From positions 20,867,759-20,931,758 of the forward strand of contig NC_092096.1 of NCBI RefSeq assembly GCF_045679555.1: a stretch of DNA of 64,000 nucleotides. Direction: 5' to 3'. Positions within the stretch are counted from its first letter, which is position 1; the number at the start of each line of letters is the position of its first letter. Made by a program: the position numbers and the translations under genes. The notes under the pieces are model-generated. The model searched no databases, was not told the origin of the DNA, and worked only from the letters and a program-made list of their open reading frames with translations. Shown here piece by piece: positions 1 through 12,500 of the stretch. This DNA comes from Salvelinus alpinus (lineage: Eukaryota > Chordata > Actinopteri > Salmoniformes > Salmonidae).

Positions 1-1007
1 GGCTCAATCCATGTCGAATGAAGATCGAGTCTGAATAAATGGGGGAAATGTGCACGAGCAATCTGGCAGAAAATGAATGCAACTAATGCTGCTACTGCTA
101 CTTCTTTGCAAATTAAGAATTGAACTAGAGAGAACCCAAAGTATTCTTACTTTGCTTTTTCACAACAAAGGATTCAACCGTGTCACACTCGCGCCGTCAC
201 TCCTCCAAAACAAAGCAGTGGGTTTTGAGGAACATTGTCACACAGACACGCATTTGCTGTTAGGCTGCCCTATATTATGCCTGATGTGATTTTCCTCTGA
301 ATCCGTGAACGCACCAGGTATCAGCTCTTTATGCATGTTATGTATTTGTTTACGTCAAACATTAAATGTCTGTAATTAGCTTCCAATTTGTTTTGGTTAA
401 TACAATACCTTGAAAGATACAATTATGTAAGGAAATCATCAAACGACCTCTTGTTATGGGTCCTCACTGCCTAGAGTACTGTCTGAAACCCGAAATACTC
501 AGCAACTGAAAGGTTGGTATTACACTTTTTGCATTCTCTACTGAAATGATAATGTTTTTCATTTAAAACACGTGAAATTGGCTCTTAATGTGCCTTCGTT
601 TTTGGCATGTGAAATGAATAATTGATGGTAGATCTAGATCGCCACCTGGTGTGCAACCCGAGTGTTAGCTAACTAATGATGCTCCTAATAGTTTTAACCA
701 AACATGACACTGTTTTGATATCTATATTCTAGTGCTTATGTTCTACTTTTCGTATTGCTTTTGAAGAATGAATAAAAGAACACTTGTACTTTTTAGTCGT
801 TGACATTGCACTGTTTATTCTTGTATGAACTGATGTATGCAACTGTTTCTGGTATTTGTAGCTATGTCATCGCACTCTGAACATATTTTTTTCAGATGCA
901 CACAAGACCACTAGCTATGACATTTACGACATTCTTTCAATGTGCACAAGTTTTTGTTTTATTCATAACAATATAATTCTCCATCTCCCTCAACCTCTCT
1001 AGCTGTC
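1..1007. other. Upstream region and 5' UTR side of osgep
   Basis: I see no protein-coding exon here. The osgep start codon is preceded at once by a good 3' splice site (pyrimidine tract ending in AG at 1001-1002), so translation begins five bases into an exon and at least one non-coding 5' exon should lie upstream. I cannot place that exon or the promoter. Short frames at 77-289 show no family signature. Confidence 0.5.
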
Positions 1008-3756
1008 ATGACTGTAGTGATTGGATTTGAGGGCAGTGCCAACAAGATTGGTGTGGGCATTGTGAGGGATGGGGAAGTACTCTCAAACCCCAGACGCACC
1101 TACATTACACCCCCTGGTCAAGGCAAGTTGGTTGAATTCAAAGTAGACTCAAATGACAACTGAACGATTGCGTTTGTCCTAATGCTCATGTGTGTAGTTG
1201 CAGTAACAGACTAACTCTCCATCCCAGGGTTCCTGCCTAGTGAGACAGCCAGACATCACCGCAGTGTCATCCTAACAGTTCTGAAGGAGGCGCTGGAGGA
1301 GGCAGGGCTGAAGCCTGCTGACGTTGATTGCGTGGCATACACAAAGGGTCAGGAACTCTTATGTCACTGATTCCTATAAAGCTGAAATGGCCTTTTCTGA
1401 CCTGTAGTACCATTCAGTTTTCACCAACACAATATTATTTACCCCAGGACCAGGGATGGGTGCCCCCTTGGTGACGGTGGCTCTGGTGGCGCGCACAGTG
1501 GCCCAGCTGTGGGGGAAGCCTCTCCTGGGTGTCAACCACTGTATTGGCCACATTGAGATGGGCCGCCTCATCACGCAAGCCAATAACCCCACTGTGCTAT
1601 ATGTCAGTGGGGGTAACACACAGGTCAGTCACCCATACATACTTACTAAGACAGACTTGGGATGCCCCGCACAACTTGAGAGTTCTTAGGGTTTCCCCTA
1701 AGTTAGCACTCATACCTGTCTCAACTGAGGGTTTGGGGTTTAGTTGTGCTCTAATGCAATGTTTCCTCATGAAGGTGATTGCATACTCTGAGCGGCGCTA
1801 CAGGATATTTGGTGAGACCATCGACATTGCAGTGGGAAACTGCCTGGACAGGTTTGCCAGGGTGATAAAGGTGAGTTCTGCATGGCTCTTCGGGGGACTA
1901 AACTGAAACAAACCTGATTAAGTAATGCTCCTATAAAGGCTACATGTGGAAAAATGTAGTCCACTTCCATCGTCTTACAAGAGTTGCTGAATATAATTTT
2001 AAATTTGCTCCTCTTTTCATGCATCTTGTTTTTAAAACGAGATAGCAACATCATTTTTTCTCCTCTTTAAGATTTATTGTGGACTCGGACTATACCTTTT
2101 ATGAATTGTTTTACCATTCTCATGAATCAAAATGGTTTGTGCTCAGATTTCCAATGATCCCAGCCCTGGATACAACATTGAGCAGATGGCCAAGAAGTGA
2201 GTACATGTGTTTTCTTTGGAATTGCTGTCGGCCAGTTGATATTTTCATATGTATATATTTACACCATTGATTTCCTGTTTGTTTTGTCAGGGGTACACAG
2301 TATGTGGAGCTTCCATACACAGTGAAGGGGATGGACGTGTCATTCTCTGGGATTTTATCCTATATCGAGGTAAGATGCAGAGCCTTTAAGTGGGAATAAA
2401 GTTCTGCATTGAGTTGCATTGCATTGGGTTACATTGCATTGGGTTGCATAGCATTGTTGTGGAGAGACAGGGTTTTTGTGATAGTTAGATGGACTGTGGT
2501 TATAATAAGGGGTGCATGTTTGATGTGTTCATATTTGTCCCTTTTCTTTCAGGAAGCAGCTGGGAAGATGTTGAAATGTAATCAGTGTACAGCAGAAGAC
2601 CTGTGCTTCTCCCTACAGGTCAGAACAAAAGCAATAAACTGCCCCAGTGCATTGTCAGCCTGTTTCCTGCATCGGCACGGCAACACCCTTCCCCTTCAAA
2701 ATGATGGCGGCTACATGGTGGCATCATTCACTGTCTGAGAGGTGGCAGAGCACACCACTGTGTAATGATCCGTTCACTACTTGTGTGTCCTGTAGGAGAC
2801 CCTGTTTTCCATGCTGGTGGAGATCACAGAGAGGGCCATGGCTCACTGCAGCTCCCAGGAAGTGCTCATCGTTGGAGGCGTTGGCTGTAAGTCAACTGTA
2901 CTTCATTGGGGGGGTTGTGGGCTTTCCAATGTAATTCATTAAAACACATAAGATGTAATATCATGTAAATCTGGCTGACCACTCATTATAGACGGGCACA
3001 ACTCAAACACAACCCTTCAGGAATGCTGATGAGGGTTTTGCTCTGTAGGTAATCTGCGTCTGCAGGAGATGATGGGAGTCATGTGCAAGGAGAGAGGCGC
3101 AAAGCTCTTCGCTACAGATGAGAGGTAAGGTTCTACATACTATGTTTTCAATACAAGGGATCTGACAAGTGTAACTAAGACATTCAATGCTTACCTTTTA
3201 CTATTTATGAACTAATACAAGTAAAATGGCTTATGTTGATGCTAATTTCATAATGTACTTTAACTTTGTACATTCTTCTGTTATTAAAATGTGATATTCT
3301 GTTTCGTTGTGTCACAGCTTTTGTATCGATAACGGAGCAATGATTGCACAGGCTGGCTGGGAGATGTTCCGGTCCGGTCAGACGACTGAGCTGTCAGACT
3401 CATGGATCACTCAAAGGTAATTCCACTATACCTGCAACTCAAATGATTCCCTTTCATTATATTATACAGTGAATCCCTTTCCTTATATTCTATTATACAT
3501 TACAGTGATTTATCATATTTATATTGTACAGTACAATGATTTCCTTTCATTCTATTGTACAGTGATTCCCTTTACATAAAATTTTTTGCTAAACTGTTAC
3601 AGGAAGTTCTTGTCTATTTTACGAAAGTGTATTGAGATGTTAACTGGATATTTTTGACAACAGGTCTACCATATTGTGCTGTCATCCAGTGACAAGAGAA
3701 ACATTGTTGTTGGCAGGTACAGAACAGATGAAGTGGAGGTGACCTGGAGAGATTGA
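1008..3756 (+). CDS. osgep: OSGEP/Kae1, tRNA N6-adenosine threonylcarbamoyltransferase
   Basis: This is the catalytic subunit of the KEOPS complex, which transfers the threonylcarbamoyl group to A37 of ANN-decoding tRNAs (t6A). Coding exons are 1008-1122, 1228-1347, 1448-1623, 1775-1870, 2147-2196, 2291-2369, 2553-2618, 2796-2886, 3049-3124, 3318-3416 and 3717-3756. All phases agree and the sum is 1008 nt, giving 335 residues, the usual length of vertebrate OSGEP. The metal-binding HxxxH motif (NHCIGH) has its histidines at residues 109 and 113. The nucleotide-binding segments [22 protein letters not shown] and [14 protein letters not shown] are intact, and the protein ends in EVEVTWRD. The start is the ATG giving [15 protein letters not shown], just after a 3' splice site. 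Intron 1 uses a GC donor. Nothing suggests decay. Naming is very secure. Confidence 0.97.
1123..1227 (+). other. GC-AG intron 1 of osgep
   Basis: The exon ends CAAG and the intron begins GCAAGT, the classical strong GC donor context; it ends CCCAG at 1227. Any other boundary breaks the reading of GQGFLP across the junction. The intron is 105 bases. Confidence 0.85.
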
Positions 3757-3929
3757 CAGCTCACTACCCAACAGGCTCTAACTTGCACCCACCTTCCCTT
3801 TACCTGGATTGTATGCGTTGTGTCATGATGGAGGGAAAGAATGTAGAAATTATCTATGCCTCACTTCTATTGTTCTGAACCTCTCAACACAACAGTTTTT
3901 AGCCACACGCATTAGTATTTTAGGTTTAG

Positions 3930-4215
3930 ATTAAATCCGGACTGCAGAAAATCTGCGCTATAGCGCGATTGAAATGTAAAGGCAATGTTCCCGCATTTGG
4001 AGAAAACACCTTTATCTTTTGATATTTTTTGGCTTTCTCTAGCGCTGGATTCAATCCGTATCGCAGAAGATCCGCATTAAAATAAGTCATTTCTGATTCA
4101 GCCAACATATGCACGTTTACTGTGAATGAAGTCTCCGCGAACGCAGGAACTATGCCTTTAAATTTCAATATAATGCAGATCTTCCGCGATACGCATTTAA
4201 TCCAGCCCCTAGTCC
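3930..4215. repeat. Palindromic MITE-like repeat
   Basis: The left arm near 4048-4075 (ggattcaatccgtatcgc) and the right arm near 4176-4205 (cgatacgcatttaatcc) are imperfect inverted copies around a non-coding core. A related half-unit precedes it at 3930-4000 (ttaaatccggactgcag, gcgcgattgaaatg). Another copy of the family lies at 4733-4890. No transposase is encoded. Confidence 0.6.
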
Positions 4216-4732
4216 ACAATATAGCCACCTTTATACTTGGTGTTAACGTGTCCTGATCTTGTCAACATTCTGATTGCGCCCATATTTTGACAAATGTATA
4301 CATTTAAAAGTGATTGTAATCAGATCTTCCTGACCACCTCCGGAGATAGTCAGTGATGCGTTGTAATGTAGCTAGATTTCTTTACAACTAAACAGATCTG
4401 GATTATCAAACCATTTAAATCATCCCTTCTAAAATCATTGACAGGTGGCAATATTGGCTTAACGTTAAATAAAAATTTGCTTTACACTGAAAGCTGAAAT
4501 GTACCTTTTTCGAGGATGGGGATCAGCAAGATTAGAACCTGTGATCTTCTGGTCCCTAATCAATGCATTGCACCAGAGGTGAGGGCACTATGCCTTTTCC
4601 CCACATATTTAAATCTGTTCAGGCAGAAAGTTAGGCAAGTTTTGAACTCAAGACGCAACAGATTTTCCCCCTCCTGAGCATTTATCCAATCAAGTCGTCC
4701 AAGGATCACAATCAATTATTTTTGGGCTTTAT

Positions 4733-4890
4733 TCAGTCCGTATTGCAGGTGTTCAGCACCATAGAAATTGAAAGGCAATGTTCTTGCGTTAGCAGCACTG
4801 CATTCACAGTAAACACTGCATGTCGACTAAATTGGAAATAACCTTTACATTTCAATCGTGCTGAACTTCGGCGACAAGGATAGTCAAGCC
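4733..4890. repeat. Second diverged copy of the palindromic repeat
   Basis: It shares with the copy at 3930-4215 the blocks cagtccgtattgcag, gaaaggcaatgttc and cacagtaaac, and the end is again an inverted, diverged version of the start. It is non-coding. Confidence 0.5.
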
Positions 4891-5657
4891 CTCAGTGTAC
4901 TTAAAAAAAAAAAGGTAAATACATTTTAAACTTGTCCTTATTAACAAAGCGAATACTGCTGTGGGTTTTATGTATCGTATGTGAAAATGATAAACAATGA
5001 AGTATGAGCATTACCAGTAAGACCATGGGGCATGTCAAGTTCATTCAATTTTATTATGCAATACTGTTCACTTATCCTCCAGTGTATTTTTTTTATATAT
5101 TTAAAATTTCAAATCATAAAAACTGAGCTAGTGTGATCATGAGTAATCATATGGATACATGAGTAACATTCACCCAATCAGGGTACAAAAAAAACAGCAT
5201 TAGGATCAGACAGGGGAAGGGTGCGTTCTTATTGTGCTGTCTGCACCCCTGTAAACTGGAGACATGATCACACATCTGTCCCGTGTAAAATACGGTGAAA
5301 TGAAGCAGGTATAACATTTTCAAATTTGTGAAAAAAATAAACACCTGGTAGGGTAGGCGTACCAAGGATTGGTCACAACAGATTAGAAAGTGCTTGACGG
5401 ATCCCTCACAACAGAGGACAAAACTGAAAATGTCTGATAAAACTGCAGTTCCTCACAATAAAATGACAGCTCTTGAGATTGTTAAAAAGACCAGCTCAAC
5501 ACGACATTAAAACGAATCATTTTGAGCTGATAGGAACTCCAGGTCCAATTCATTAAGGCAGGCCTTTGAAGGCGTTAGAAAAGTCCCTAGTTGTGGATCT
5601 CATCAAGGAGTTAGTCCAAAGTGTCTGTGTGGCTTTGTGTAAAGACATCGACCTGAG

Positions 5658-5703
5658 TGCGTGTGTGTGTATGTGTGTGTGTGTGTGTGGTGTGGGGGGG
5701 GGG
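5658..5703 (+). repeat. TG microsatellite followed by a G run
   Basis: An interrupted TG tract of about 30 bases runs into a run of G. It lies just beyond the stop codon of the NUFIP2-like gene, in its likely 3' UTR. Confidence 0.8.
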
Positions 5704-5730
5704 TGTTGTGGCAGACAGGTCCATGCGTCA

Positions 5731-8700
5731 CTAGGCTGGCTGGTCCAGGGAGTTCTTATACCAAACTACTTTATTGGGATCTGAAACAGAAAATAAGACA
5801 GCATTGTCAAACCTCTCATACAATCTAGCCCTTGGGGGCTGCAGCAAGAACTTCTGAAAAGGGAAACCCACTAGATTAAAAAAAATAATCTCAAGTTGTA
5901 TCCTTCCTTCTTTAGAACCATTAGGGTGCATGATACAAATGTTTTTGCAGACGAGATGCAGCAAGTTTAAATGATGTCACTTGTAGGATCTCTCCTAGAA
6001 CCAAAACAATTTGCCTACTGGTCATGTTGAATAACCACAAACACTTAGAGTATGCAAATAGCCTAGTGAAAATTGTGTTCTTGATTTCAGTAGCGCTTTC
6101 AACACCATCTACTTGTTGAGAATCTGGTGAACTTCAGTGGATTATCAGATTCCTTGTAAACTGTAGTCAGGTGAGATTTAACCCTGCCATCTCTTCATCT
6201 AGAAAGGTTAACAAGGGAGCCCTGCAAGGTTGCGTACAATCACCGATACTGTGTACACTGTACAGTAACAAATGCCAAGCCTCTGGCCCAGCCCATGGAT
6301 TCTTTAAATATGCGGACGACACTCCACTGGTGGGATTCCTTAAAATCATTTCAAGCCTCCACTGAAGGTCTTGACTGAGAAACATCCAAATTCATCCAGA
6401 GATAGGAATTGAACACCCCCCCCCCCCCGAAGCGCAACGGGGAATCAGTTGATAGTGATAACAAAGAAATACCATGGAATTGAGAGACAACCTAAAATTC
6501 AATGACTGTGCCCTCAAAGACAGAGAAACCACAGGAGATTGTTCTTCACTGCACGCATTGCACTTATTCTTCTACGCGTTTAAACCAAAGATTTTTTATA
6601 ACTAAACCAAGAGACCACAGCCCGTCATTTCAAATTGGAACATGAGTCAGTAGTCCAAGCGGATCCTTCACATTTATATATCAGTCTCATCGTTCCATCT
6701 GTGTTTAAACCGTCTTGTATTATTGGGTGTTTTTACGTATTATGGTGGGACAATAAAATATCAACACTTAACAAATCAAACCATTAAAGAGACAATTTAA
6801 TTTGAAGTAACGTTTGTCTGTTTTTTTCCCCCAACCTCGAAAGTAATGTCAAGATGAAACCATGTTCCACTACAGTTGTTGTGTAAATCCAGCTATACAC
6901 CGCAATTCCAAATGAATGGAAAGATGAGCACCGTTTAATTTCCTGGTTTTATTGTGTGACCATATTTTCTATTAATTTGGGGTGGAGGCATATAGCTAAA
7001 CTGAATTTACACCACTGATGTTGTGGGATGTGATTTTCTCTTGCAATTAGACTACTTTAGAAGTCTGAAAACATCCTTTAAAATTATGAGCCCTGCTTCA
7101 GAGATTCTAATGCCCAGCATGGAGAATCCGGCCCAAATTCTAATAATGGACCTTCCTGATGAACATCTCACCTTCTTTCTGTTTGTTGCAGGTGACATTC
7201 CATTCTAAAAATGAACAAGGTATAGTTAGGATGCATATAACGTCAACCACAATTTTATGACAGATGCAACAGAAAAATAACATTTATAATAAATTCATAT
7301 ATTATTGAGGTCTCAACCACATCAGCCCTTACCTATTGTGTGATAGCGCAGAGCCTCCTTTAGATGACGACAGGTGAGAAGCAGCTTCCCATTGATCTTT
7401 GCTTCCTCCTCTCTGTACTGGTCAATGGAGATTGAGGTAGTGACAGGAACTGGGATTTCACCACTGGCCTGGACTGTGTGATGCCTCTCTTGTGTTGGGT
7501 TGGCGGTTTCACCTCCAAATGTGAGCTGAGGTGGTGCTACGGGGGCAGGGCAGGGAACTGACCCCTCTGTGGCTTGGAGGACCTCACTGATGAAACTAAG
7601 TCCCCACTGGTTCTGCAGCAGGACACCGATGGCTGGGCGGCCCTCCTCCTCCAGCACTCCACCCACAGCCCCTGACTTCACCTTCGAGGCATAGCTGATG
7701 GTTGGCTGCAGCTTGGCAGGGCTGTCCTGCACTGGAAAAGCAGGTGGGTGCTTTAGTAGAGACAGGCTGTCCTCCACCCACCTCTCCTTCTGGCTCTGCT
7801 TCGGGGGCCTATCTGCTACACGCCCTGCCCCCCTGGGCCCCTCTCTGCGAGGGCCACGGCCTTTGTGCTGGCCTCTGCGATCTCTGTCTCTACGGTAGGT
7901 GAAGGCATGTACATGGGCGGGTCCGTTCAGGTTGCCCTCGAGGGCCTGAGGTGAAGCTTGGCAGGGCTGCTGGTCAACCCCAGTTGGGCAGCCTCCACCT
8001 CCTCCACCACAGTTGCCAGACCCAGGTGATAGGCGGCGGTTGCCAATGTGCGCCTCTGGGTTGGTGGAGGACACAAGGCCAGCAGGATCACACAGGGTGT
8101 CAGACTCGCACACTGTGTTGGCCTCCCACGTACCTAAAGTTATATATAAGGCAAAGGAAGATCGTTAAAATCGCCTAATAATTTAAAAATATTAAAAAAA
8201 TGGGAACAGTTTAAAATACGCATTTATGTTAAGGTATATTGGTGAAATTATGAACTAGCTAACTATCAAAGTACGCATCTTAACTTGTGTTAGGTTTTGT
8301 TGGGGCTTGGGGTTAACTGGCTAACTAACGTTAGCTAGCCACATAGCTACGCAGAGCTAGAATGCACGCCACGGTTGGCCTAGCTAGCTACCGATTAAGC
8401 TGAATCCAGAAAAAAAATCCAGTGGCAAATTTTATGACACTTAAATTACTTGTAACTAGCTAGTTAACCATTTTATGCAAGTTGTATGTCATATGAGCAA
8501 ATAGCTATGTAACTAACGTTATAACCTTATCGAACTGCCTTGCCAACCAACCACTTGCTAACTAGCTAGCTAGTCTGCTAAGAAACAGAAAAGCAACGTG
8601 TATGTACCGTTAACAGTAGCCAACGTCAGCTAACCTGAAACGTAATTTATTTATAACAGTAACTTATAACTAAGCAGGAGGTACTATAATAAGGCCATAC

Positions 8701-8907
8701 AATCTACCGTTCGTCTTCCAAGTATGCATTTGAACAATAAACAATTTCCTGGCTAGCTAGCTAACATTACGTTAGATAAGTTTCATAACACCCCGGCTCC
8801 GGGAGTGTTCATTTCAGAACGTTTTGCTAACGTTGGCAAAGTAGAAAGTCACAAAGTAATGTGCTAATAGCTACCGGTACCCACAACTCACCTGTTTTGA
8901 TATGCAT
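5731..8907 (-). CDS. NUFIP2-like protein (short FMRP-interacting protein paralogue)
   Basis: Four exons on the minus strand join in phase: 8892-8907 (ATG, five codons plus one base), 7333-8133, 7172-7204 (33 nt) and 5731-5780 (stop TAG). The sum is 900 nt, 299 residues. Similarity to NUFIP2, a cytoplasmic and nuclear RNA-binding partner of FMRP found in stress granules, rests on three ordered matches: PPAFPV then SYASKVK (about residues 135-158), QNQWGLSFI (179-187), and a C-terminus with the HT..WN..KQK.DP spacing of NUFIP2. The small penultimate exon also recalls NUFIP2. An Arg/Gly-rich stretch (RRDRDRRGQHKGRGPRR, about 86-102) suggests RNA binding. The protein is less than half the length of vertebrate NUFIP2 and lacks its His/Gln-rich N-terminus, so it is probably a diverged paralogue. 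The first exon is the least certain part. Confidence 0.75.
6085..6370 (+). pseudogene. Reverse-transcriptase fragment of a LINE
   Basis: Broken frames carry DFSSAFNTI, then GALQGCVQSP and KYADDTPLVGF, which match the RT palm motifs (S/AFDTI, PQGxxLSP, F/YADD) of Rex/L2-type non-LTR elements. Stops and shifts make it dead. It lies in the last intron of the NUFIP2-like gene on the opposite strand. The next 250 bases may be its diverged continuation. Confidence 0.7.
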
Positions 8908-9228
8908 ATCTTTTTGTTTAAATGTACTTCTTCTGGAATTAAACCGTTACTGAAAGTTTGTTTACAGCGGGTGTCTTGATTGTGGCCACACGGAAACTGT
9001 CGGAGGTGGAAATGACCGTCACCGTTCAACTTTGCCGGATATTGAAGCGCGAATAGAGGAGGGATATTAATCAAATCGTTTTCCCGCTCACAACCCCTTA
9101 GCAGAAAGGGATATAATAACATACTTTGTCTTAGTGATTAATAATATTAATGGATTTCCTTTTGTCTGAATCATGTGTAATCTTTAATCGTACTCTGTAA
9201 TTCCATGGCTGCATCTCTGAACTCCCCC
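8908..9228 (-). promoter_or_regulatory. 5' UTR and promoter side of the NUFIP2-like gene
   Basis: This is the sequence upstream of the proposed ATG at 8907, read on the minus strand. I see no clear TATA box or mapped start site. A minus-strand open frame spans 8871-9122 but is in another frame from the ATG and has no recognised similarity, so I treat it as 5' UTR. Confidence 0.35.
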
Positions 9229-9462
9229 TTCAATCAATCAATCAATCAAGTTTATTTTATATAGCCCTTCGTACATCAGATAATATCTCGAAGTGCTGTA
9301 CAGAAACCCAGCCTAAAACCCCAAACAGCAAGCAATGCAGGTGTAGAAGCACGGTGGCTAGGAAAAACTCCCTAGAAAGGCCAAAACCTAGGAAGAAACC
9401 TAGAGAGGAACCAGGCTATGAGGGGTGGCCAGTCCTCTTCTGGCTGTGCCGGGTGGAGATTC
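9229..9462 (+). repeat. Common salmonid interspersed repeat
   Basis: It starts with a short caat repeat and carries blocks such as tatatagcccttcgtacatc, gtacagaaacccagcc, gtgtagaagcacggtggc and gaggggtggccagtcctctt. The same blocks occur in reverse orientation at 35950-36165. It is a non-coding, multi-copy dispersed element, probably a truncated retroelement end. Confidence 0.75.
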
Positions 9463-9556
9463 AATGATGTGCCTGGATTTACCAATAACTTCTATAATCC
9501 AATTTCTGATATCTGAAATAATATTTATTTAACACACATCAAAGTATTTCTTTCCT

Positions 9557-12500
9557 TTAGCTCTTTTCCCCCTCCCGAGGCCTCTCACCTCTCTGCCTAT
9601 CCATCCTACTCTCAACATGTTTCTCAGGCGCCTCTTTCTCCCTGCTCCTCCAGTCACAGCTGCTCTCTGATGGATGAGAGTCATTCCAGTTCCTGTGCTT
9701 TTGCCTTTGCCTAGAAAAAAGCAGCAACTGGTTTCCTCTCTGTCTAGCTCTTCTACTCCTACCAACTCCACCCCTCTCTGTCTGTCCATTCCATTGATCC
9801 CTGCCATTTCCCCCCTGGTCTCGCCATGTCTGGCCCACTCTGTCCTTCTCCTCTCTGTCTTTCTCCTTGTGGACTCTTTTCTCCTTTCTCCAGAAGCCTG
9901 CAACATCACCCAACTCACCCGGACTTCTGTGTTTCTGTGCCTGGCACCCAGGGAAGTTGACTTGTCTTCCACCCTCAAGCATTTCACCCTTTGAATTGAT
10001 CTCCTCATGAAGTCCTTCCGTTCTCTTGTATGGAAGGTTACGTTGTTGCTTTCCTTTGCCCTTCAATGGAGTCTGGGAGTCTGTCATAGGCCTAGCATTG
10101 CCTTGGTTCTCCAGAACCATGATGGACATTTCATCACAGGAGGTACAGATTTTTGTAACCTCTACCTCCACTTCCTTTCTTTTACCAATCTCTCTCATTT
10201 TCACATATCCATCACTGTTTCGTATCTCCTCACTGTCTCTGGCCTTCTGATGCTCTAACTTTCTTCCTGTAGGACCTTCTTCTCCATCTATGACCTCTGA
10301 AAGTATTTTTTTTAAATCAGTTCACTCATAATTCACAAACAGGACAAACATTTATATCAACATCAACATCAGTTATGGTGGCCGGTGACTTTAATGCAGG
10401 GAAACTTAAATCAGTTTTACCGAATTTCTATCAGCATGTTAAATGTGCAACCAGAGGGAAAAAAATTATAGACCACCTTTACTCCACACACAGAGACGTG
10501 TACAAAGCTCTCCCTCGCCCTCCATTTGGCAAATCTGACCAGAACTCTATCCTCCTGATTCCTGCTTACAAGCTCAAATTAAAGCAGGAAGCACCAGTGA
10601 CTCGGTCTATAAAACAGTGGTCAGATGAAGCAGATGCTAAACTACAGGACTGTTTTGCTAGCACAGACTGGAATATGTTCCGGGATTCTTCCGATGGCAT
10701 TGAGGAGTACACCACATCAGTTACTGGCTTTATCAATAAGTGCATCGAGGACATCGTCCCCACAGTGACCGTACGTACATACTCAAACCAGAAGCCATGG
10801 ATTACAGGCAACATTCGCACCGAGCTAAAGGGCAGAGCTGCTGCTTTCAAGGAGCGGGACTCTAACCCAGAAGCTTATAAGAAATCCCGCTCTGACCTCA
10901 GACGAACCATCAAACAGCCTAAGCGTCAATACAGGACTAAGATCTAATCGTACTAGACCGGCTCCGATGCTTGTTGGATGTGGCAGGGCTTGCAAACTAT
11001 TACAGACTACAAAGGGAAACACAACCGATAGCTGCCCAGTGACACGAGCCTACCAGACGAGCTAAATAACTTCTATGCTCGCTTCGAGGCAAGTAACACT
11101 GACTGTGTGATCATGATCTCTGCAACCAATGTGAGTAAGACCTTTAAACAGGTCAACATTCACAAGGCCGCAGGGCCAGATGGATACCCAGGACGTGTAC
11201 TCCGAGCATGCGCTGACCAACTGGCAAGTGTCTTCACTGATATTTTCAACCTTTCCCTGACTGAGTCTGTAATACCAACATGTTTCAAGCAGACCACCAT
11301 AGTCCCTGTGCCCAAGAACACTAAGGTAACCTGCCTAAATGACTACTGACCCGCGTCTGTAGCCATGAAATGCTTTGAAAGGCTGGTAATGGCTCACATC
11401 AACACCATTATCCCAGAAACCGTAGACCCACTCCAATTTGCATACCGCACCAACAGATCCACAGATGATGCAATCTCTATTGCACTCCACACTGCCCTTT
11501 CCCACCTGGACAAAAGGAACACCTATGTCAGAATGCTATTCATTGACTACAGCTCAGCGTTCAACACCATAGTGCTCTCAAAGCTCATCACTAAGCTATG
11601 GACCCTGGGACTAGACACCTGCAACTGGATCCTATACTTCCTGATGGGCCGCTCCCAGGTGGTAAGGGTAGGTAACAACACATCCGCCACGCTGATCCTC
11701 AATACGGGGGCCCCTCAGAGGGGTGCGTGCTCAGTCCCCTCCTGTACTCCCTGTTCACTCATGACTGCACGGCCAGGCACAACTCCAACACCATCATTAA
11801 GTTTGCTGATGACACAACAGTGTCCGCCTGATCACCGAAAACGATGAGACAGCCTATAGGGAGGAGGTCAGAGACCTGACCGGGTGGTGCAAGGACAACA
11901 ACCTCTCCCTCAACGTGATCAAGACAAAGGAGATGATTGTGGACTACAGGAAAAGGAGGACTGAGCACGGCCCCATTCTCAGCGACAGAGCTGTAGTGTA
12001 GCAGGTTGAGAGCTTCAAGTCCCTTGGTGTCCACATCACCAACAAACTAACATGGTCCAAGCACATCAAAACAGTCGAGAAGAGGGCACGACAAAACCTA
12101 TTCCCCCTCAGGAGACTGAAAAGACTTGGCATGGGTCCTCAGATCCTCAAAAGGTTTTACAGCTGCACCATCGAGAGCATCCTGACGGGTTGCATCACTG
12201 CCTGGTATGGCTACTGCTCGGCCTCCGACTGCAAGGCACTACAGAGGGTAGTGCGTACGGCCCAGTACATCACCGGGGCCAAGCTTCCTGCCATCCAGGA
12301 CCTCTATATCAGGTGGTGTCAGAGGAAGACCCTAAAAATTGTCAAAGACTCCAGCCACCCTAGTCATAGACTGTTCTCTCTGCTACCGCACGGCAAGCGG
12401 TACTGGAGCGCCTTGTCTAGGTCCAAGAGGCTTCTAAACAGCTTTTACCCCAAGCCATAAGACTCCTGAACAGCTAATCAAATGGCTACTCAGACTATTT

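Larger units (their letters stand above)
3757..5730. other. osgep 3' UTR and intergenic spacer
   Basis: The segment after the osgep stop should hold its 3' UTR. A weak ATTAAA lies near 3930 and an AATAAA near 4467, and I cannot choose between them. The rest is AT-rich spacer with two palindromic repeats and a short TG tract, listed separately. No coding exon was recognised. Confidence 0.5.

Noticed and set aside
8871-9122. 83-codon minus-strand frame upstream of the NUFIP2-like gene
   Set aside because: It is in a different frame from the ATG that splices in phase, and no similarity was seen; it probably lies in the 5' UTR.
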